64,000 nt of DNA from Roseiarcus sp963809245 (GTDB lineage: Bacteria > Pseudomonadota > Alphaproteobacteria > Rhizobiales > Beijerinckiaceae). Made by a program: the position numbers and the translations under genes. This document shows positions 9,249-18,718 of this stretch, one piece after another. Each line of letters begins with the position of its first letter. The stretch's first letter is position 1. The stretch spans positions 62,001 to 126,000 of the forward strand of contig CAWEIU010000001.1 of the NCBI GenBank assembly GCA_963809245.1, given 5' to 3'. The notes beneath the pieces were generated by a model, which ran no database searches, was not told the origin of the DNA, and was given only the letters and a program-made list of their open reading frames with translations.

Positions 9249-10646
9249 TCACCTCGCCTTGGCGTTCTTTGTGGCCACCCCGGCGGCGGCGATCTCGGCG
9301 ACGAGGCTCGCGACTGAGGCGACGGAGGTGAGCGCGAGCGGGGCGTTTTCGCCCTCCCTGCGGGCCGCCGGGGCGACGGCGCGGCTGAAGCCGAGCTTGG
9401 CCGCTTCCTTCAGACGCAGGCCGCTGTGGCCGACCGCGCGCACCGCGCCGGAGAGGGCGATCTCGCCGAAATAGACCGCGTCGTGCGGCAGGCTCACGCC
9501 GACCAGCGACGAGACGAGGGCGGCCGCGGCGGCAAGATCGGCCGCCGGCTCCGCGATCCTGAGCCCTCCCGCCACATTGAGATAGACGTCGTACTGGCCC
9601 AGTTTGAGGCCGCCATGCGCTTCGAGCACCGCCAGGATCATGGCGAGGCGGCTCGGCTCCCAGCCGACAACGGCGCGCCGCGGCGTGCCGAGGGTCGAGG
9701 GCGCGACGAGCGCCTGAATCTCCACCAACACCGGCCGCGCGCCCTCGACGCCGGCGAACACCGCCGCACCCGGCGCCGCGCCGTCGCGCCCAGCCAGGAA
9801 CAGCGCCGAGGGGTTGGCGACCTCGGCGAGGCCGCCGCCCGTCATTTCGAAGACGCCGATCTCGTCGGTGGCGCCGAAGCGGTTCTTGGAGGCCCGCAGC
9901 ACCCGAAACGCATGAGCGCCCTCGCCCTCGAAGGAGAGCACCGCGTCGACCATGTGCTCGACGACGCGAGGCCCGGCGATCTGTCCGTCCTTGGTGACGT
10001 GGCCGACCAGAATCAAGGCGGCGCCGCTCGACTTGGCGAAGCGAATCAGCGCCTGGGCGGAGCCGCGCACTTGGCTGACCGTGCCGGGCGAGGATTCGAT
10101 CGCCTCGCTCCACATGGTCTGGATGGAGTCGATGATGACGAATTTGGGGGCGTCGCCGGAGCCGAGCGTCGCAACGATGTCCTCGATCAGCGTCTGGGCG
10201 GCGAGCTGCACCGGCGCGTCGGAGAGGCCGAGCCGGAAGGCTCGCATCCTGACCTGCTCGGTCGATTCTTCGCCCGAGACATAGACCACCCGGTTGCCCC
10301 GCCGCGCCAGCGCCGCACAGGCCTGGATCAGCAACGTCGATTTGCCGATGCCGGGCTCGCCGCCGATCAGCGTCACCGATCCGGCGACGAAACCGCCGCC
10401 GGCGACACGGTCGAGCTCGCCGACGCCGGTGATCAGGCGCGGCTGATTTTCGGAGACGCCGAGCAGATCTTCGAGCGGGAAGGGGCGGCCCGCGCCGCTG
10501 CGCCGCGCCGCGGCGGCGCCGATGCCGAGCGCGGCGGCTTCCTCGATGATCGTGTTCCACTCGCCGCAGGAATCGCATTTGCCCTGCCAACGCTGGGTGA
10601 TCGCGCCGCAGTTCTGGCAGACATAAGAAGAACGGGCCTTGGCCAT
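9249..10646 (-). CDS. radA: DNA repair protein RadA
   Basis: A 465-residue RadA, a RecA-related ATPase that drives branch migration during recombination and repair. The N-terminal zinc finger has Cys10, Cys13, Cys24 and Cys27. Walker A is GGEPGIGKST (residues 95-104), the RadA-specific KNRFG is at 254-258, and the C-terminal domain resembles the Lon protease fold (SLPHDAVYFGEIALSG). Length is normal. It is the first gene of the radA-cvpA-purF series on the minus strand; the upstream neighbour is glgA. Confidence 0.96.
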   Translation of the reverse strand: MAKARSSYVCQNCGAITQRWQGKCDSCGEWNTIIEEAAALGIGAAAARRSGAGRPFPLEDLLGVSENQPRLITGVGELDRVAGGGFVAGSVTLIGGEPGIGKSTLLIQACAALARRGNRVVYVSGEESTEQVRMRAFRLGLSDAPVQLAAQTLIEDIVATLGSGDAPKFVIIDSIQTMWSEAIESSPGTVSQVRGSAQALIRFAKSSGAALILVGHVTKDGQIAGPRVVEHMVDAVLSFEGEGAHAFRVLRASKNRFGATDEIGVFEMTGGGLAEVANPSALFLAGRDGAAPGAAVFAGVEGARPVLVEIQALVAPSTLGTPRRAVVGWEPSRLAMILAVLEAHGGLKLGQYDVYLNVAGGLRIAEPAADLAAAAALVSSLVGVSLPHDAVYFGEIALSGAVRAVGHSGLRLKEAAKLGFSRAVAPAARREGENAPLALTSVASVASLVAEIAAAGVATKNAKAR

Positions 10647-10699
10647 GCCGCGACAAGTGGCAGGAACGGCGAGTCGTGTCGAGCGGCAATGCCGCCGCG

Positions 10700-12164
10700 T
10701 CAGGCGAGCGAGCGATAAAGCGAGTCATAGCGCTTGGCCGACTGGGGCCAGGCGAAATTGCGCGACATCGCGCGCCGGCGCATCGCCTTGATATGGCTGC
10801 GCACGGCGAAAACGGCGGAGGCGCGCCGAACCGCCGAAGCGAACGCGTCGCGGCTGAAGGTGTTGAAGAGAAAGCCGGTGAGGCCGTCCTCAATGGTGTC
10901 GCTGAGGCCGCCGGTGCGGTGGGCGATCGGCAACGCCCCGCATTTCAGCGCGTACATCTGGCTGAGGCCGCAGGGCTCGAAGCGCGACGGCATCAGCAGA
11001 AAATCGCTGCCGGCGAAAGTCTGCCGGGCCTGATCGTCGTCGAAGCCGATATGGGCGCCGACCGCGTCGGGGCGGCGGCGTCGCAACCCAAGCACGGCTT
11101 CCTCGAAGCGCTTTTCGCCGGAGCCGACGACGACGATCTGGCCGCCGGCGGCGAGGATCTCGTCCGAGGCTTCGATGGCGAGATCGACCCCCTTCTGGTG
11201 GACGAGCCGGGAGATGATCGCAAACAGCGGGCCGCGCCCGACGGCGAGGCCGAAGGCCTTGCGGACCGCTTCGGCGTTGGCCGCTTTCCAGGCGGCGGTT
11301 TCGCTCGAGCCGGCGCCCGGCGCGCCGCCCCAGCCGTCCTCGATGCCGTTGAGGATGCCCGTCAGGCGACCTTCGTGCGCTCTGGTCGCCAGCAGTCCGT
11401 CGAGGCCGCAGCCGCTCTCCCGGCGCGTGATTTCCCGCGCATAGGTCCCGCTCACCGTCGTGACGTGGGACGCGTAGAAAATGCCCGCCTTCAGATAGGA
11501 AAGGCGCCCGTGAAATTCGACGCCGTATTGCGAAAAGGCGGCTTCCGGCACACCGAGCGCCGCCATTCGCTTGGGTGAGAACAACCCCTGATACGCGAGG
11601 TTGTGGATCGTCAGCACCGTCGGCGTCTTGACCCCGAGCCATTCGGCATAGCCGGCGGCGAGCGCGGTCGGCCAATCGTTGAGATGGAGCAGCCTGGGGG
11701 TCCAACGTGCGTCGCCCAATCCCGCCGCCATCTGGGCGGCGGCGAGCGACAGCCGGGCGAAACGCAGATCGGCGTCGGCCCAGTCGGTCCCCCGCGCGTC
11801 CGCGTAAGGCGTGCCGCGCCGCGAATAAAGTTCGGGGCAGACCAGCGCGTAAACGACGAGTCCGTCGGCCGCGGTCAGCCGGGCGAGCTTGCAGGCGGGA
11901 ACCTCGGCGAGACCGGGAAGGTCGCCGACGATCTCGAGCGGATACCCCGACTGGAGCACCTCTCGGTAACCCGGGATCAGGACCCTTGCGTCGGCGAATC
12001 TTTCGCAATGCGCGCGGCAGCGCCGCCGACACCAGGCCCAGGCCGCCGACCTTGACGAAGTCAGCCATCTCCGGGGTTACGAACAGCACGCGGCGCTCGG
12101 GCGCTCGCGCCCCAACCCCACTTGGTTCCTCCGGCCCGGCATCATCGATCGACGGCCCGTCCAT
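10700..12164 (-). CDS. glgA: Glycogen synthase GlgA (frameshifted near 12000-12006)
   Basis: A GT5 ADP-glucose-dependent glycogen synthase of about 487 residues if one indel is corrected. The N-terminus (VLFVTPEMADFVKVGGLG) lies in one frame. After ALR the chain continues as ERFADARVLIPGYREVLQ in another frame and runs to the end. C-terminal family motifs include ISRLVHQKGVDL, MPSRFEPCGLSQMYA and HRTGGLSDTI, so the acceptor and ADP-binding half is intact. The usual KxGGLGDV motif reads KVGGLGLV here: the Asp normally present is a Leu. A base-call error or true degeneration are both possible. No glgB or glgC is adjacent. Confidence 0.88.
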
Positions 12165-12271
12165 GCAGGTCTTCCCTTGGACTGGAGAGGAATGGGATTT
12201 GGGAAAACGGCGCGCGCCGACGGTCCGCGCGACGCGGCGCGGCGCGGGCCTCCTTTCAGATCGGTCGCCTG

Positions 12272-12775
12272 TTACAAAGCCGGGGCCCCACCGCCCTTCG
12301 GCGCCATTGCGCCGCCGCGCGTCGCGCTCGCTGCGGCGCAGGGCGAGACCTTGATTTCATTGGTCACGCCGATAACGCCGCGAATCTTGCGCGCGTCAGC
12401 CTCCGCGCTGCTCCGCTGGTAGGGGCGCTCAACTTCGCCGGTGAGAGTCACCCAGCCCTTCTCGCACTTCGCGCTGACCCGCTCGGTCGGCACGGCGGCG
12501 TCCCAGAACAGGGCGTTCATCACGCCGGTTTCGATATCGTCGACCCGCTGCTCGATGCGGTGAGGCGTGCGAACGTCGAGTTCATCGAGCACCTCGGACA
12601 CGCCGTTGACGCATTGCGCCTTGTAGCGCGCAGTCAGCTTTTGCGTGCGAGTCTCGACTTCTCCGGCTAGCTTTGCGACGCCGCCATTCACTGTGACAAC
12701 GATGTGTTCCGCGTCCAGGAACAGTTCGCGACCGAGCGCGCTCTTTACGGCTTGCTCTAACGATTGGTCAGTCAT
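12272..12775 (-). CDS. BON-domain protein (two BON repeats)
   Basis: A 167-residue protein with two BON (OsmY-type) domains, at about residues 5-72 and 76-143. Each has the family alternation VTVNGGVAKLAGEV or VSAKCEKGWVTLTGEV. BON domains bind phospholipid or other hydrophobic surfaces, often in the periplasm during osmotic stress. No signal peptide is visible at the N-terminus (MTDQSLEQAVKSAL), so a cytoplasmic location is possible. The Ala/Gly/Pro-rich tail has no recognised motif. Transcribed alone. Confidence 0.85.
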   Translation of the reverse strand: MTDQSLEQAVKSALGRELFLDAEHIVVTVNGGVAKLAGEVETRTQKLTARYKAQCVNGVSEVLDELDVRTPHRIEQRVDDIETGVMNALFWDAAVPTERVSAKCEKGWVTLTGEVERPYQRSSAEADARKIRGVIGVTNEIKVSPCAAASATRGGAMAPKGGGAPAL

Positions 12776-12960
12776 CTCTCCTCCTCCCTGACAAGGCCGC
12801 GCAGTCGCAAACGCGTATCCGCGCGCAAAAACCTTGCGCGCAGTGCGCTCGGCGACTTGACGTTTGACCTTCCGCTCGTCCTCCAGCCTCTTGCGGGCGG
12901 AGTGACGTTCGTTCTGTGGCGATCAGCGCCGACGGCGCACACGCGCGGCAGCGTCTTGGC

Positions 12961-12994
12961 GCGAAACTTCGCAGATCGCGAAACTTCGCAGATC
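12961..12994. repeat. 17-bp tandem duplication
   Basis: Two adjacent exact copies of gcgaaacttcgcagatc, followed by a partial third (gcgaag). No coding role is apparent. Confidence 0.8.
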
Positions 12995-13290
12995 GCGAAG
13001 ACTTGCGTTCGCCTTTGTCGCGGAAGATAGGCATCAATTGTGGCAAGATCATTGCGCCGACGCGACAAGCAACCCGCGAAATGTCACGTAACCGACGGAT
13101 GTTGCGGTCTGCGCCGAATTCTCCATCGTAGCGAAGCAGGAAGGACCTTGCGTCAAATTGTCGGCGTTTTCGGAGCAAGATTTGGACCGGCCGAGTATCT
13201 TGCTGAATATCTTGGCCGCGACCTCTGACGACGATTCGCCGCGCCGCCCTATGGGCCGCCGGACCGCTCCAAGCGCGGCTTGGCTTCAAA

Positions 13291-13461
13291 ATGAGCAAAG
13301 AAGTAATTCCGTTCAATCGTGTACGCGAAAAGCTACTCGCCGTGCACAACCGCCAGGTCGCGCGAATTGTTCCACCTGACGGGACGTTTCGCGCATTTGT
13401 GAATGAGCCTCGGCGCCGCGCGCCCGTCCCAGCATGCACGCGGAACCGCAAAGCCCTGTGA
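13291..13461 (+). CDS. Possible small protein (56 residues)
   Basis: ATG 13291 opens a 56-codon frame starting MSKEVIPFNRVREKLLAVHN and ending with a basic tail. Composition and codon use at the start look protein-like, with mixed acidic, basic and hydrophobic residues. No ribosome binding site is evident and no family is recognised. It lies upstream of the periplasmic binding protein gene on the same strand. It may be spurious. Confidence 0.22.
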   Translation: MSKEVIPFNRVREKLLAVHNRQVARIVPPDGTFRAFVNEPRRRAPVPACTRNRKAL

Positions 13462-13551
13462 TCGCCGGGAATCGCGCGGCGTAGGCCATTGCCAAAGCGT
13501 GAAAGTCGCGCGAACGTGTGCGTCGAATTTTCTTCATCTTCGGAGCCGGAT

Positions 13552-14751
13552 ATGAGCCTGCGCGCGTTTCGACTGCTCGGCGTGTTGACGCTGTTGGCCC
13601 TCGCACAGCCCGCGCGCGCCGACGACGCCTTCGTCATCGGCATCATGAACGACCAATCCGGGCCCTACGCCGATATCGCCGGACCGAGTTCGGTCGAGGC
13701 GGTCCGCATGGCGATCGAAGACTTCGGAGGAACCGTGCTCGGCAAGAAAATCGAGCTTCTGGTCGCCGACCATCAAAACAAGGTCGACGTCGGCCTCGGG
13801 ATCGCGCGCCAATGGTATGAAGAGCGCAACGTCAGAACCATTTTCGACATTACCAATTCCGGCGTCGCGCTGGCGCTTCAGAGCCTCGCGAAATCCCATG
13901 ACAGGCTGGTCATTTTCGACTCCGCTTCGTCGTCCGACCTCAGCGGCAAGAACTGCTCGACCAACACCATGCAGTGGAACGCCGACAATTGGTCGAACGG
14001 CGTTTCGCTGATGCGCCTGCTCATGAAGCAGAAGCTCGACAGCTTCTATTTCATCACCGCCGACTACGCCTTTGGGACCTCGCTCGAGGCCGACGCGCGC
14101 GCGGCGATCGCCGCGGGCGGAGGCACAACCGTCGGCAGCGTTCGCGCGCCGCTCAACACGTCCGACTTCAGTTCGTTCCTTCTGTCGGCGCAGGCCTCGC
14201 AGGCCAAGGTCGTGGTGCTCGCCAACACGGGCGCGGACCTCTCCACCTCGCTCAAGCAGGCCAACGAATTCGGCGTCACGCCGAATCAATATATCGCAAC
14301 GCCGATCATGTATCTCAGCGACGTCAACGCGCTGGGGCTCGCGATCGCGCACGATCTCACCTTCATGCAATCCTGGTATTGGGATCTCAACGACGCGACC
14401 CGCGCCTGGTCGAAGCGCTTCTTTGCGCGCACCAAGCGGATGCCGAACGACAATCAGGCCGTGCTCTATTCCTCGGTGCGGCATTATCTTGAAGCGGTCG
14501 CCAAGTCAGGGACCGACGACTCGATGACCGTCGCCAAGGCGATGCGCGACGCGCCGATCCACGACGTCTTCACCGACGACGGCCATATCCGTGAGGACGG
14601 GCGGGTCGTCTACGATCGCTATCTGATGAAGGTGAAGACGCCGGCGGAATCGAAGTATCCCTGGGACTATCTGAGCGTCGTCGCCAAGATTCCAGCCGAT
14701 CAGGCCTTTCGCCCGTTGGGCGCGACCGGATGCACGCTGGGGCTTCACTAA
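13552..14751 (+). CDS. ABC transporter substrate-binding protein, branched-chain amino acid type
   Basis: A 399-residue periplasmic binding protein of the LivK/peripla_BP_6 type. The signal peptide MSLRAFRLLGVLTLLALAQP ends at ARA|DD. The first lobe begins with VIGIMNDQSGPYADIAGP, a signature of ligand-binding proteins for amides, urea or branched-chain amino acids, and the fold continues through DYAFGTSLEADARAA. ATG 13552 is preferred because it opens the signal peptide directly. No livHMGF permease genes flank it, so it must work with a transporter encoded elsewhere or as a sensor input. The ligand is unknown. Confidence 0.87.
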   Translation: MSLRAFRLLGVLTLLALAQPARADDAFVIGIMNDQSGPYADIAGPSSVEAVRMAIEDFGGTVLGKKIELLVADHQNKVDVGLGIARQWYEERNVRTIFDITNSGVALALQSLAKSHDRLVIFDSASSSDLSGKNCSTNTMQWNADNWSNGVSLMRLLMKQKLDSFYFITADYAFGTSLEADARAAIAAGGGTTVGSVRAPLNTSDFSSFLLSAQASQAKVVVLANTGADLSTSLKQANEFGVTPNQYIATPIMYLSDVNALGLAIAHDLTFMQSWYWDLNDATRAWSKRFFARTKRMPNDNQAVLYSSVRHYLEAVAKSGTDDSMTVAKAMRDAPIHDVFTDDGHIREDGRVVYDRYLMKVKTPAESKYPWDYLSVVAKIPADQAFRPLGATGCTLGLH

Positions 14752-15063
14752 GCTAAGGCGAATTGCGTTTTGGTGGAAGCGTCTCTCCGCTGGCGTATTT
14801 CACGAACTCACCCAGGTGACGCCCCCTTTGTCATGCCCGCGAAAGCGGGCATCCAGGAGTCAAAGGACGAAAGCCTGGGGCGGTTGCCTGGATCCCCGCT
14901 TTCGCGGGGATGACAGCAGCGCTGCGTCAACCAATAAGCAAAACGCTCGAGCCGCGATGGTCCCGGCGCGCGGACAAGGCGGCGCCGCATACGTCCGCCT
15001 TGCCCCCGCGCCCCCAATTTGCGACAAACGCGCCTTCTGAACCCAACCCTTTAGGCAAAGACC
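14752..15063. other. Intergenic region carrying a REP-like element
   Basis: 312 bp between the binding-protein gene and ilvD. The only recognisable content is the REP-like copy at 14829-14915. The remainder would hold the ilvD promoter, but no clear box can be named. Confidence 0.5.
14829..14915. repeat. REP-like dispersed palindromic element, copy 2
   Basis: Same element as 3115-3202, here with better-preserved arms: tgtcatgcccgcgaaagcgg on the left and ccccgctttcgcggggatga on the right. The core ggcatccaggagtcaaagga is shared almost base for base. Confidence 0.75.
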
Positions 15064-16905
15064 ATGCCCGCTCTCCGCTCCCGCACTACCACCCACGGCC
15101 GCAATATGGCTGGAGCGCGCGGGCTCTGGCGCGCCACCGGAATGAAGGACGGCGACTTCGGCAAGCCGATCGTCGCGGTGGTCAATTCGTTCACGCAGTT
15201 CGTGCCCGGCCACGTCCATCTCAAGGATCTCGGCCAGCTCGTTGCCCGCGAGATCGAGGCGGCGGGCGGCGTCGCCAAGGAATTCAACACGATAGCTGTC
15301 GACGACGGCATCGCGATGGGCCACGACGGCATGCTCTATTCGCTGCCGAGCCGCGAGATCATCGCCGACAGCGTCGAATATATGGCGAACGCTCATTGCG
15401 CCGACGCGCTCGTCTGCATCTCCAACTGCGACAAGATCACGCCCGGCATGTTGATGGCGGCGCTGCGCCTCAACATCCCCGCCGTCTTCGTCTCGGGCGG
15501 CCCGATGGAGGCCGGCAAAGTCAATTCGAAGGGGACGATCAAGAAGGTCGATCTGATCGATGCGATGGTCGCCGCCGCCGACAGCTCTGTCAGCGACGAA
15601 GAGGTCAAGGTGATCGAGCGCTCGGCCTGCCCGACCTGCGGCTCGTGCTCGGGCATGTTCACCGCCAATTCGATGAACTGCCTGACCGAAGCGCTCGGCC
15701 TGTCGCTGCCCGGCAACGGCACGATCGTCGCGACGCACGCCGACCGCAAGCGCCTGTTCGTCGAGGCCGGCCATCTGATCGTCGATCTCGCGCGCCGCTA
15801 TTACGAGCAGGACGACGAGAGCGTGCTGCCGCGCTCGGTTGCGAACCTCAAGGCGTTCGAGAACGCCATGAGCCTCGACATTGCGATGGGCGGCTCGACC
15901 AATACGGTTTTGCATCTGCTCGCCGCGGCCCATGAGGGCGAGGTCGACTTCACCATGACCGACATCGACCGCCTGTCGCGGCGCGTCCCCGTGCTGTGCA
16001 AGGTCGCCCCGTCGGTTCCCGACGTGCACGTCGAGGATGTGCATCGCGCCGGCGGCATCATGGGCATTCTCGGCGAGCTCGATCGCGCCGGCCTGCTCAA
16101 CCGCGATGTGACGATGGTGCACGCCGAGTCGCTCGAACATGCGCTGTCGCGCAACGACATCAAGCGCGGCGCCTCGAGCGCGACGCGCGAATTCTTCGCC
16201 GCGGCGCCCGGCGGCGTGCCGACCCAGGTCGCCTTCAGCCAGGCCTCGCGCTACGAATCGCTCGACGAGGATCGCGAGAAGGGCGTCATCCGCGATCTCG
16301 AACACGCGTTCTCCAGGGACGGCGGCCTCGCCGTGCTCAAGGGCAATCTTGCCGAGGACGGCTGCATCGTGAAGACGGCGGGCGTCGACGCGAGCGTCCT
16401 GAAGTTCGAGGGGCCGGCGAAGATTTTCGAAAGCCAGGACGACGCCGTGCAGGGCATTCTCGGCGGCCAGGTCGTCGCTGGCGACATCGTCGTCATCCGC
16501 TACGAAGGGCCGCGCGGCGGGCCGGGCATGCAGGAAATGCTCTATCCCACGAGCTATCTGAAATCGAAGGGCCTCGGCAAAGCCTGCGCCTTGATCACCG
16601 ATGGACGCTTCTCCGGCGGGACATCAGGCCTGTCGATCGGCCACGCCTCGCCCGAGGCCGCGGAGGGTGGCGCGATCGGCCTCGTCGAGGAGGGCGACCG
16701 CATCGCCATCGACATCCCCGGGCGCAAGATTACGCTGCTCGTCTCCGACGAGGTCCTGGCCCAGCGCCGCGCCTTCATGGAGGCCAAGGGCAAGGACGCC
16801 TGGAAGCCGGCGAAGCCCCGCAAGCGCAACGTCTCGACGGCGCTGCGCGCCTACGCGGCGTTTGCGACCAGCGCGGCGCGCGGCGCGGTGCGCGAGGTGC
16901 CATAG
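15064..16905 (+). CDS. ilvD: Dihydroxy-acid dehydratase IlvD
   Basis: A 613-residue iron-sulfur dehydratase that converts 2,3-dihydroxy-isovalerate or 3-methylvalerate to the 2-keto acids of valine and isoleucine synthesis. The N-terminus has TTTHGRNMAGARGLWRATG. Cluster and active-site Cys motifs are CISNCDKITPGM and CPTCGSCSGMFTANSMNC. The C-terminal domain carries TDGRFSGGTSGLSIGH with its conserved Ser. Length and motifs match the long (E. coli-type) IlvD group. Transcribed alone, with no other ilv genes adjacent. Confidence 0.96.
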   Translation: MPALRSRTTTHGRNMAGARGLWRATGMKDGDFGKPIVAVVNSFTQFVPGHVHLKDLGQLVAREIEAAGGVAKEFNTIAVDDGIAMGHDGMLYSLPSREIIADSVEYMANAHCADALVCISNCDKITPGMLMAALRLNIPAVFVSGGPMEAGKVNSKGTIKKVDLIDAMVAAADSSVSDEEVKVIERSACPTCGSCSGMFTANSMNCLTEALGLSLPGNGTIVATHADRKRLFVEAGHLIVDLARRYYEQDDESVLPRSVANLKAFENAMSLDIAMGGSTNTVLHLLAAAHEGEVDFTMTDIDRLSRRVPVLCKVAPSVPDVHVEDVHRAGGIMGILGELDRAGLLNRDVTMVHAESLEHALSRNDIKRGASSATREFFAAAPGGVPTQVAFSQASRYESLDEDREKGVIRDLEHAFSRDGGLAVLKGNLAEDGCIVKTAGVDASVLKFEGPAKIFESQDDAVQGILGGQVVAGDIVVIRYEGPRGGPGMQEMLYPTSYLKSKGLGKACALITDGRFSGGTSGLSIGHASPEAAEGGAIGLVEEGDRIAIDIPGRKITLLVSDEVLAQRRAFMEAKGKDAWKPAKPRKRNVSTALRAYAAFATSAARGAVREVP

Positions 16906-17010
16906 CTCGCCCCCGATGGGCCGCGTTCGCTAGGCTAGGCTTTCCGGCGCGGCGCCTCGTGGACTTCGAGGACGGAATAAAGGCGTTTGCAGCGAATACA
17001 TCCGATCGCC

Positions 17011-17877
17011 TCAAACAGCCGGCTTGAGCGCTTTGCTCAACCCCAGCGCAGACTTCACGAGCCGGTCACGCAGGGGGATCGGCAGCCGCGACAAGAGCAC
17101 AAACGCGCCGGCGCCCTTGCCGACCACAGCCCTTAGCTTGGCGCCTTGGCCTGACAGAGCCGCCGTCACCGCCCGGACGACGACCTCTGGATCGTCAGCG
17201 CCCGACCTTTCGAAGGCGCGCTCCATCGCCGCGAGCGCCGGACGATAGCGCTGCTCGAGATCCGGCCGTTCGGCGAACCAGGCTTCCCGCGCCGCTCTCG
17301 CTGTGGCGAAGACGCCGGTCTTCATAGCGCTCGGCTCGACGAGGAAGACTTTGATCCCGAGCGGCGCGAATTCCAGGCGCATGGCGTCGTTGAGCGAGGC
17401 CAGCGCCGCCTTCGAGGCGGCGATCGGGCCATAGAACGGCGGCGTGAGATGAGCCGAGACCGCGCCGATGTTAACGATCGCACCGCGCGCTCGCGCGATA
17501 AGCGGCAGCATCGCTTGGGTCAGCGCCATAGGGCCTATCACATTGACCTCGAACTGTCGTCGGAGCGCTTGTGCGGGAAGGCCTTCGAGCGGACCTTCGA
17601 TGATGATCCCCGCCATGTTGACGAGGCCTTTCAGGCCTGCGCCGCCGACGATGCGCTCAGCCTCGCGGGCGGCGGCCTCTATGGTCGACGGCTCTTCGAA
17701 ATCGAGCCGCACCGCCTCCACACGGCCGCGCCCGTTCGGGATGCTCACCCGGGCGGGATCCCGCGCCGCCGCAATCACGTTGCGCCCTTCGGCCGTCAGC
17801 CTTGTGACGAGCGCCTTGCCGATGCCAGCCGTCGCGCCTGTGACCAAAATCCATGCTGGAGCGGAATCGGATCGCAT
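17011..17877 (-). CDS. Short-chain dehydrogenase/reductase, divergent from a TetR regulator
   Basis: A 288-residue SDR. The cofactor loop is TGATAGIGKAL, the NMAG segment replaces NNAG, and the catalytic Tyr/Lys are in YGPIAASKAALAS. The chosen start is ATG 17877 (MRSDSAPAWILVTG); an in-frame ATG at 17889 is an alternative. Longer versions would run into the TetR promoter region. The gene is divergent from the TetR-family regulator, about 80 bp away, the usual arrangement for a repressor and the enzyme gene it controls. The substrate is unknown; the C-terminal hydrophobic part recalls steroid or fatty-alcohol SDRs. Confidence 0.86.
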   Translation of the reverse strand: MRSDSAPAWILVTGATAGIGKALVTRLTAEGRNVIAAARDPARVSIPNGRGRVEAVRLDFEEPSTIEAAAREAERIVGGAGLKGLVNMAGIIIEGPLEGLPAQALRRQFEVNVIGPMALTQAMLPLIARARGAIVNIGAVSAHLTPPFYGPIAASKAALASLNDAMRLEFAPLGIKVFLVEPSAMKTGVFATARAAREAWFAERPDLEQRYRPALAAMERAFERSGADDPEVVVRAVTAALSGQGAKLRAVVGKGAGAFVLLSRLPIPLRDRLVKSALGLSKALKPAV

Positions 17878-17957
17878 CTCAAACCTCATTTTGTTCGCAA
17901 CCAGACGGGTTCGCGGCGTATATGAGGATTTCTTCAGGTTCTTGGGAATTCGCATTC

Positions 17958-18590
17958 ATGCCCGCAGCGGCGCTGGACTCGCTCAGGCCTAGAAAACAGC
18001 CGGTTCAGGCGAGGTCCGAGGCGACCGTGCTCGCCATCTTCGAGGCGAGCTTTCAGGTTTTGCTGTCCGCCGGCTACCGCAAGCTGACGACGACCCGCGT
18101 CGCTGAAAGGGCGGGCGTGTCGATCGGCACGCTCTATCAGTATTTCCCGAACCGGCAGGCGTTGGTGCGCGCGGTGCTCGAACGCTATCTTGCAGAGATG
18201 TCAGCGTCGATCGAGGCGGACTGCCGGTCGCTTCGGGGAGGATCGCTCGACGAGACCGCCGCCGGGCTGATCGACGCCTTCATCGCGGCGAAGTGGCGAC
18301 GGCTCGAGGTGTCGCGCGCACTGCACGAGCCGCTGGTCGAGGTCGGCGGCGTCGAGCTCGTCCGCGCCTCCGCCACCAAGGGCGCGGCTTTCGTCGCGGA
18401 TCTCCTAAGAAGCTGTTCCGAGATCGGCCATGCCGATGTCGAACCCCTAGCGGTCTTTCTCGTCATGGCCTGCACGTCGATGTTGCAGGCCGCGTTCATG
18501 GACCACGTCGTCGACAAAGAGACGATCCGCGGGCATATGCACGCAATGGTGCGCGGCTATCTGCGCGAGATGGCCGCGACCCGCGCCTGA
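17958..18590 (+). CDS. TetR-family transcriptional regulator
   Basis: A 210-residue repressor. The N-terminal DNA-binding domain reads LTTTRVAERAGVSIGTLYQYF around residues 43-63, the classic TetR helix-turn-helix ending in LYQYFPNRQALV. The C-terminal ligand-binding domain is helical with no close family features. ATG 17958 (MPAAALDSLRPRKQPVQA) gives a normal-length N-terminal arm; earlier starts would lie inside the divergent promoter. It probably controls the divergent SDR gene and possibly itself. Confidence 0.9.
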   Translation: MPAAALDSLRPRKQPVQARSEATVLAIFEASFQVLLSAGYRKLTTTRVAERAGVSIGTLYQYFPNRQALVRAVLERYLAEMSASIEADCRSLRGGSLDETAAGLIDAFIAAKWRRLEVSRALHEPLVEVGGVELVRASATKGAAFVADLLRSCSEIGHADVEPLAVFLVMACTSMLQAAFMDHVVDKETIRGHMHAMVRGYLREMAATRA

Positions 18591-18718
18591 CCGAGCCGGC
18601 CCAATGACACCAGGATAGAAGAGCCGGCGCCGCCGAAGTTCTGACGCCGCTCGCATTTCTGTTATGCTTTCTGCTACGCGAATTGCGCTAGCGTATGCGG
18701 ATTATTGGAGAGCTGATT

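Larger units (their letters stand above)
12776..13551. other. Intergenic region with no convincing gene
   Basis: 776 bp between two divergently transcribed genes. It holds a short tandem duplication (12961-12994) and one possible small ORF (13291-13461). Longer open frames on the minus strand have Arg/Ala-biased composition and no recognisable domain, and I read them as non-coding. Confidence 0.5.

Noticed and set aside
12768..13646. 292-codon minus-strand frame between the BON and binding-protein genes
   Set aside because: Composition is Arg/Ser-biased, no domain is recognisable, and it overlaps the start of the real binding-protein gene.
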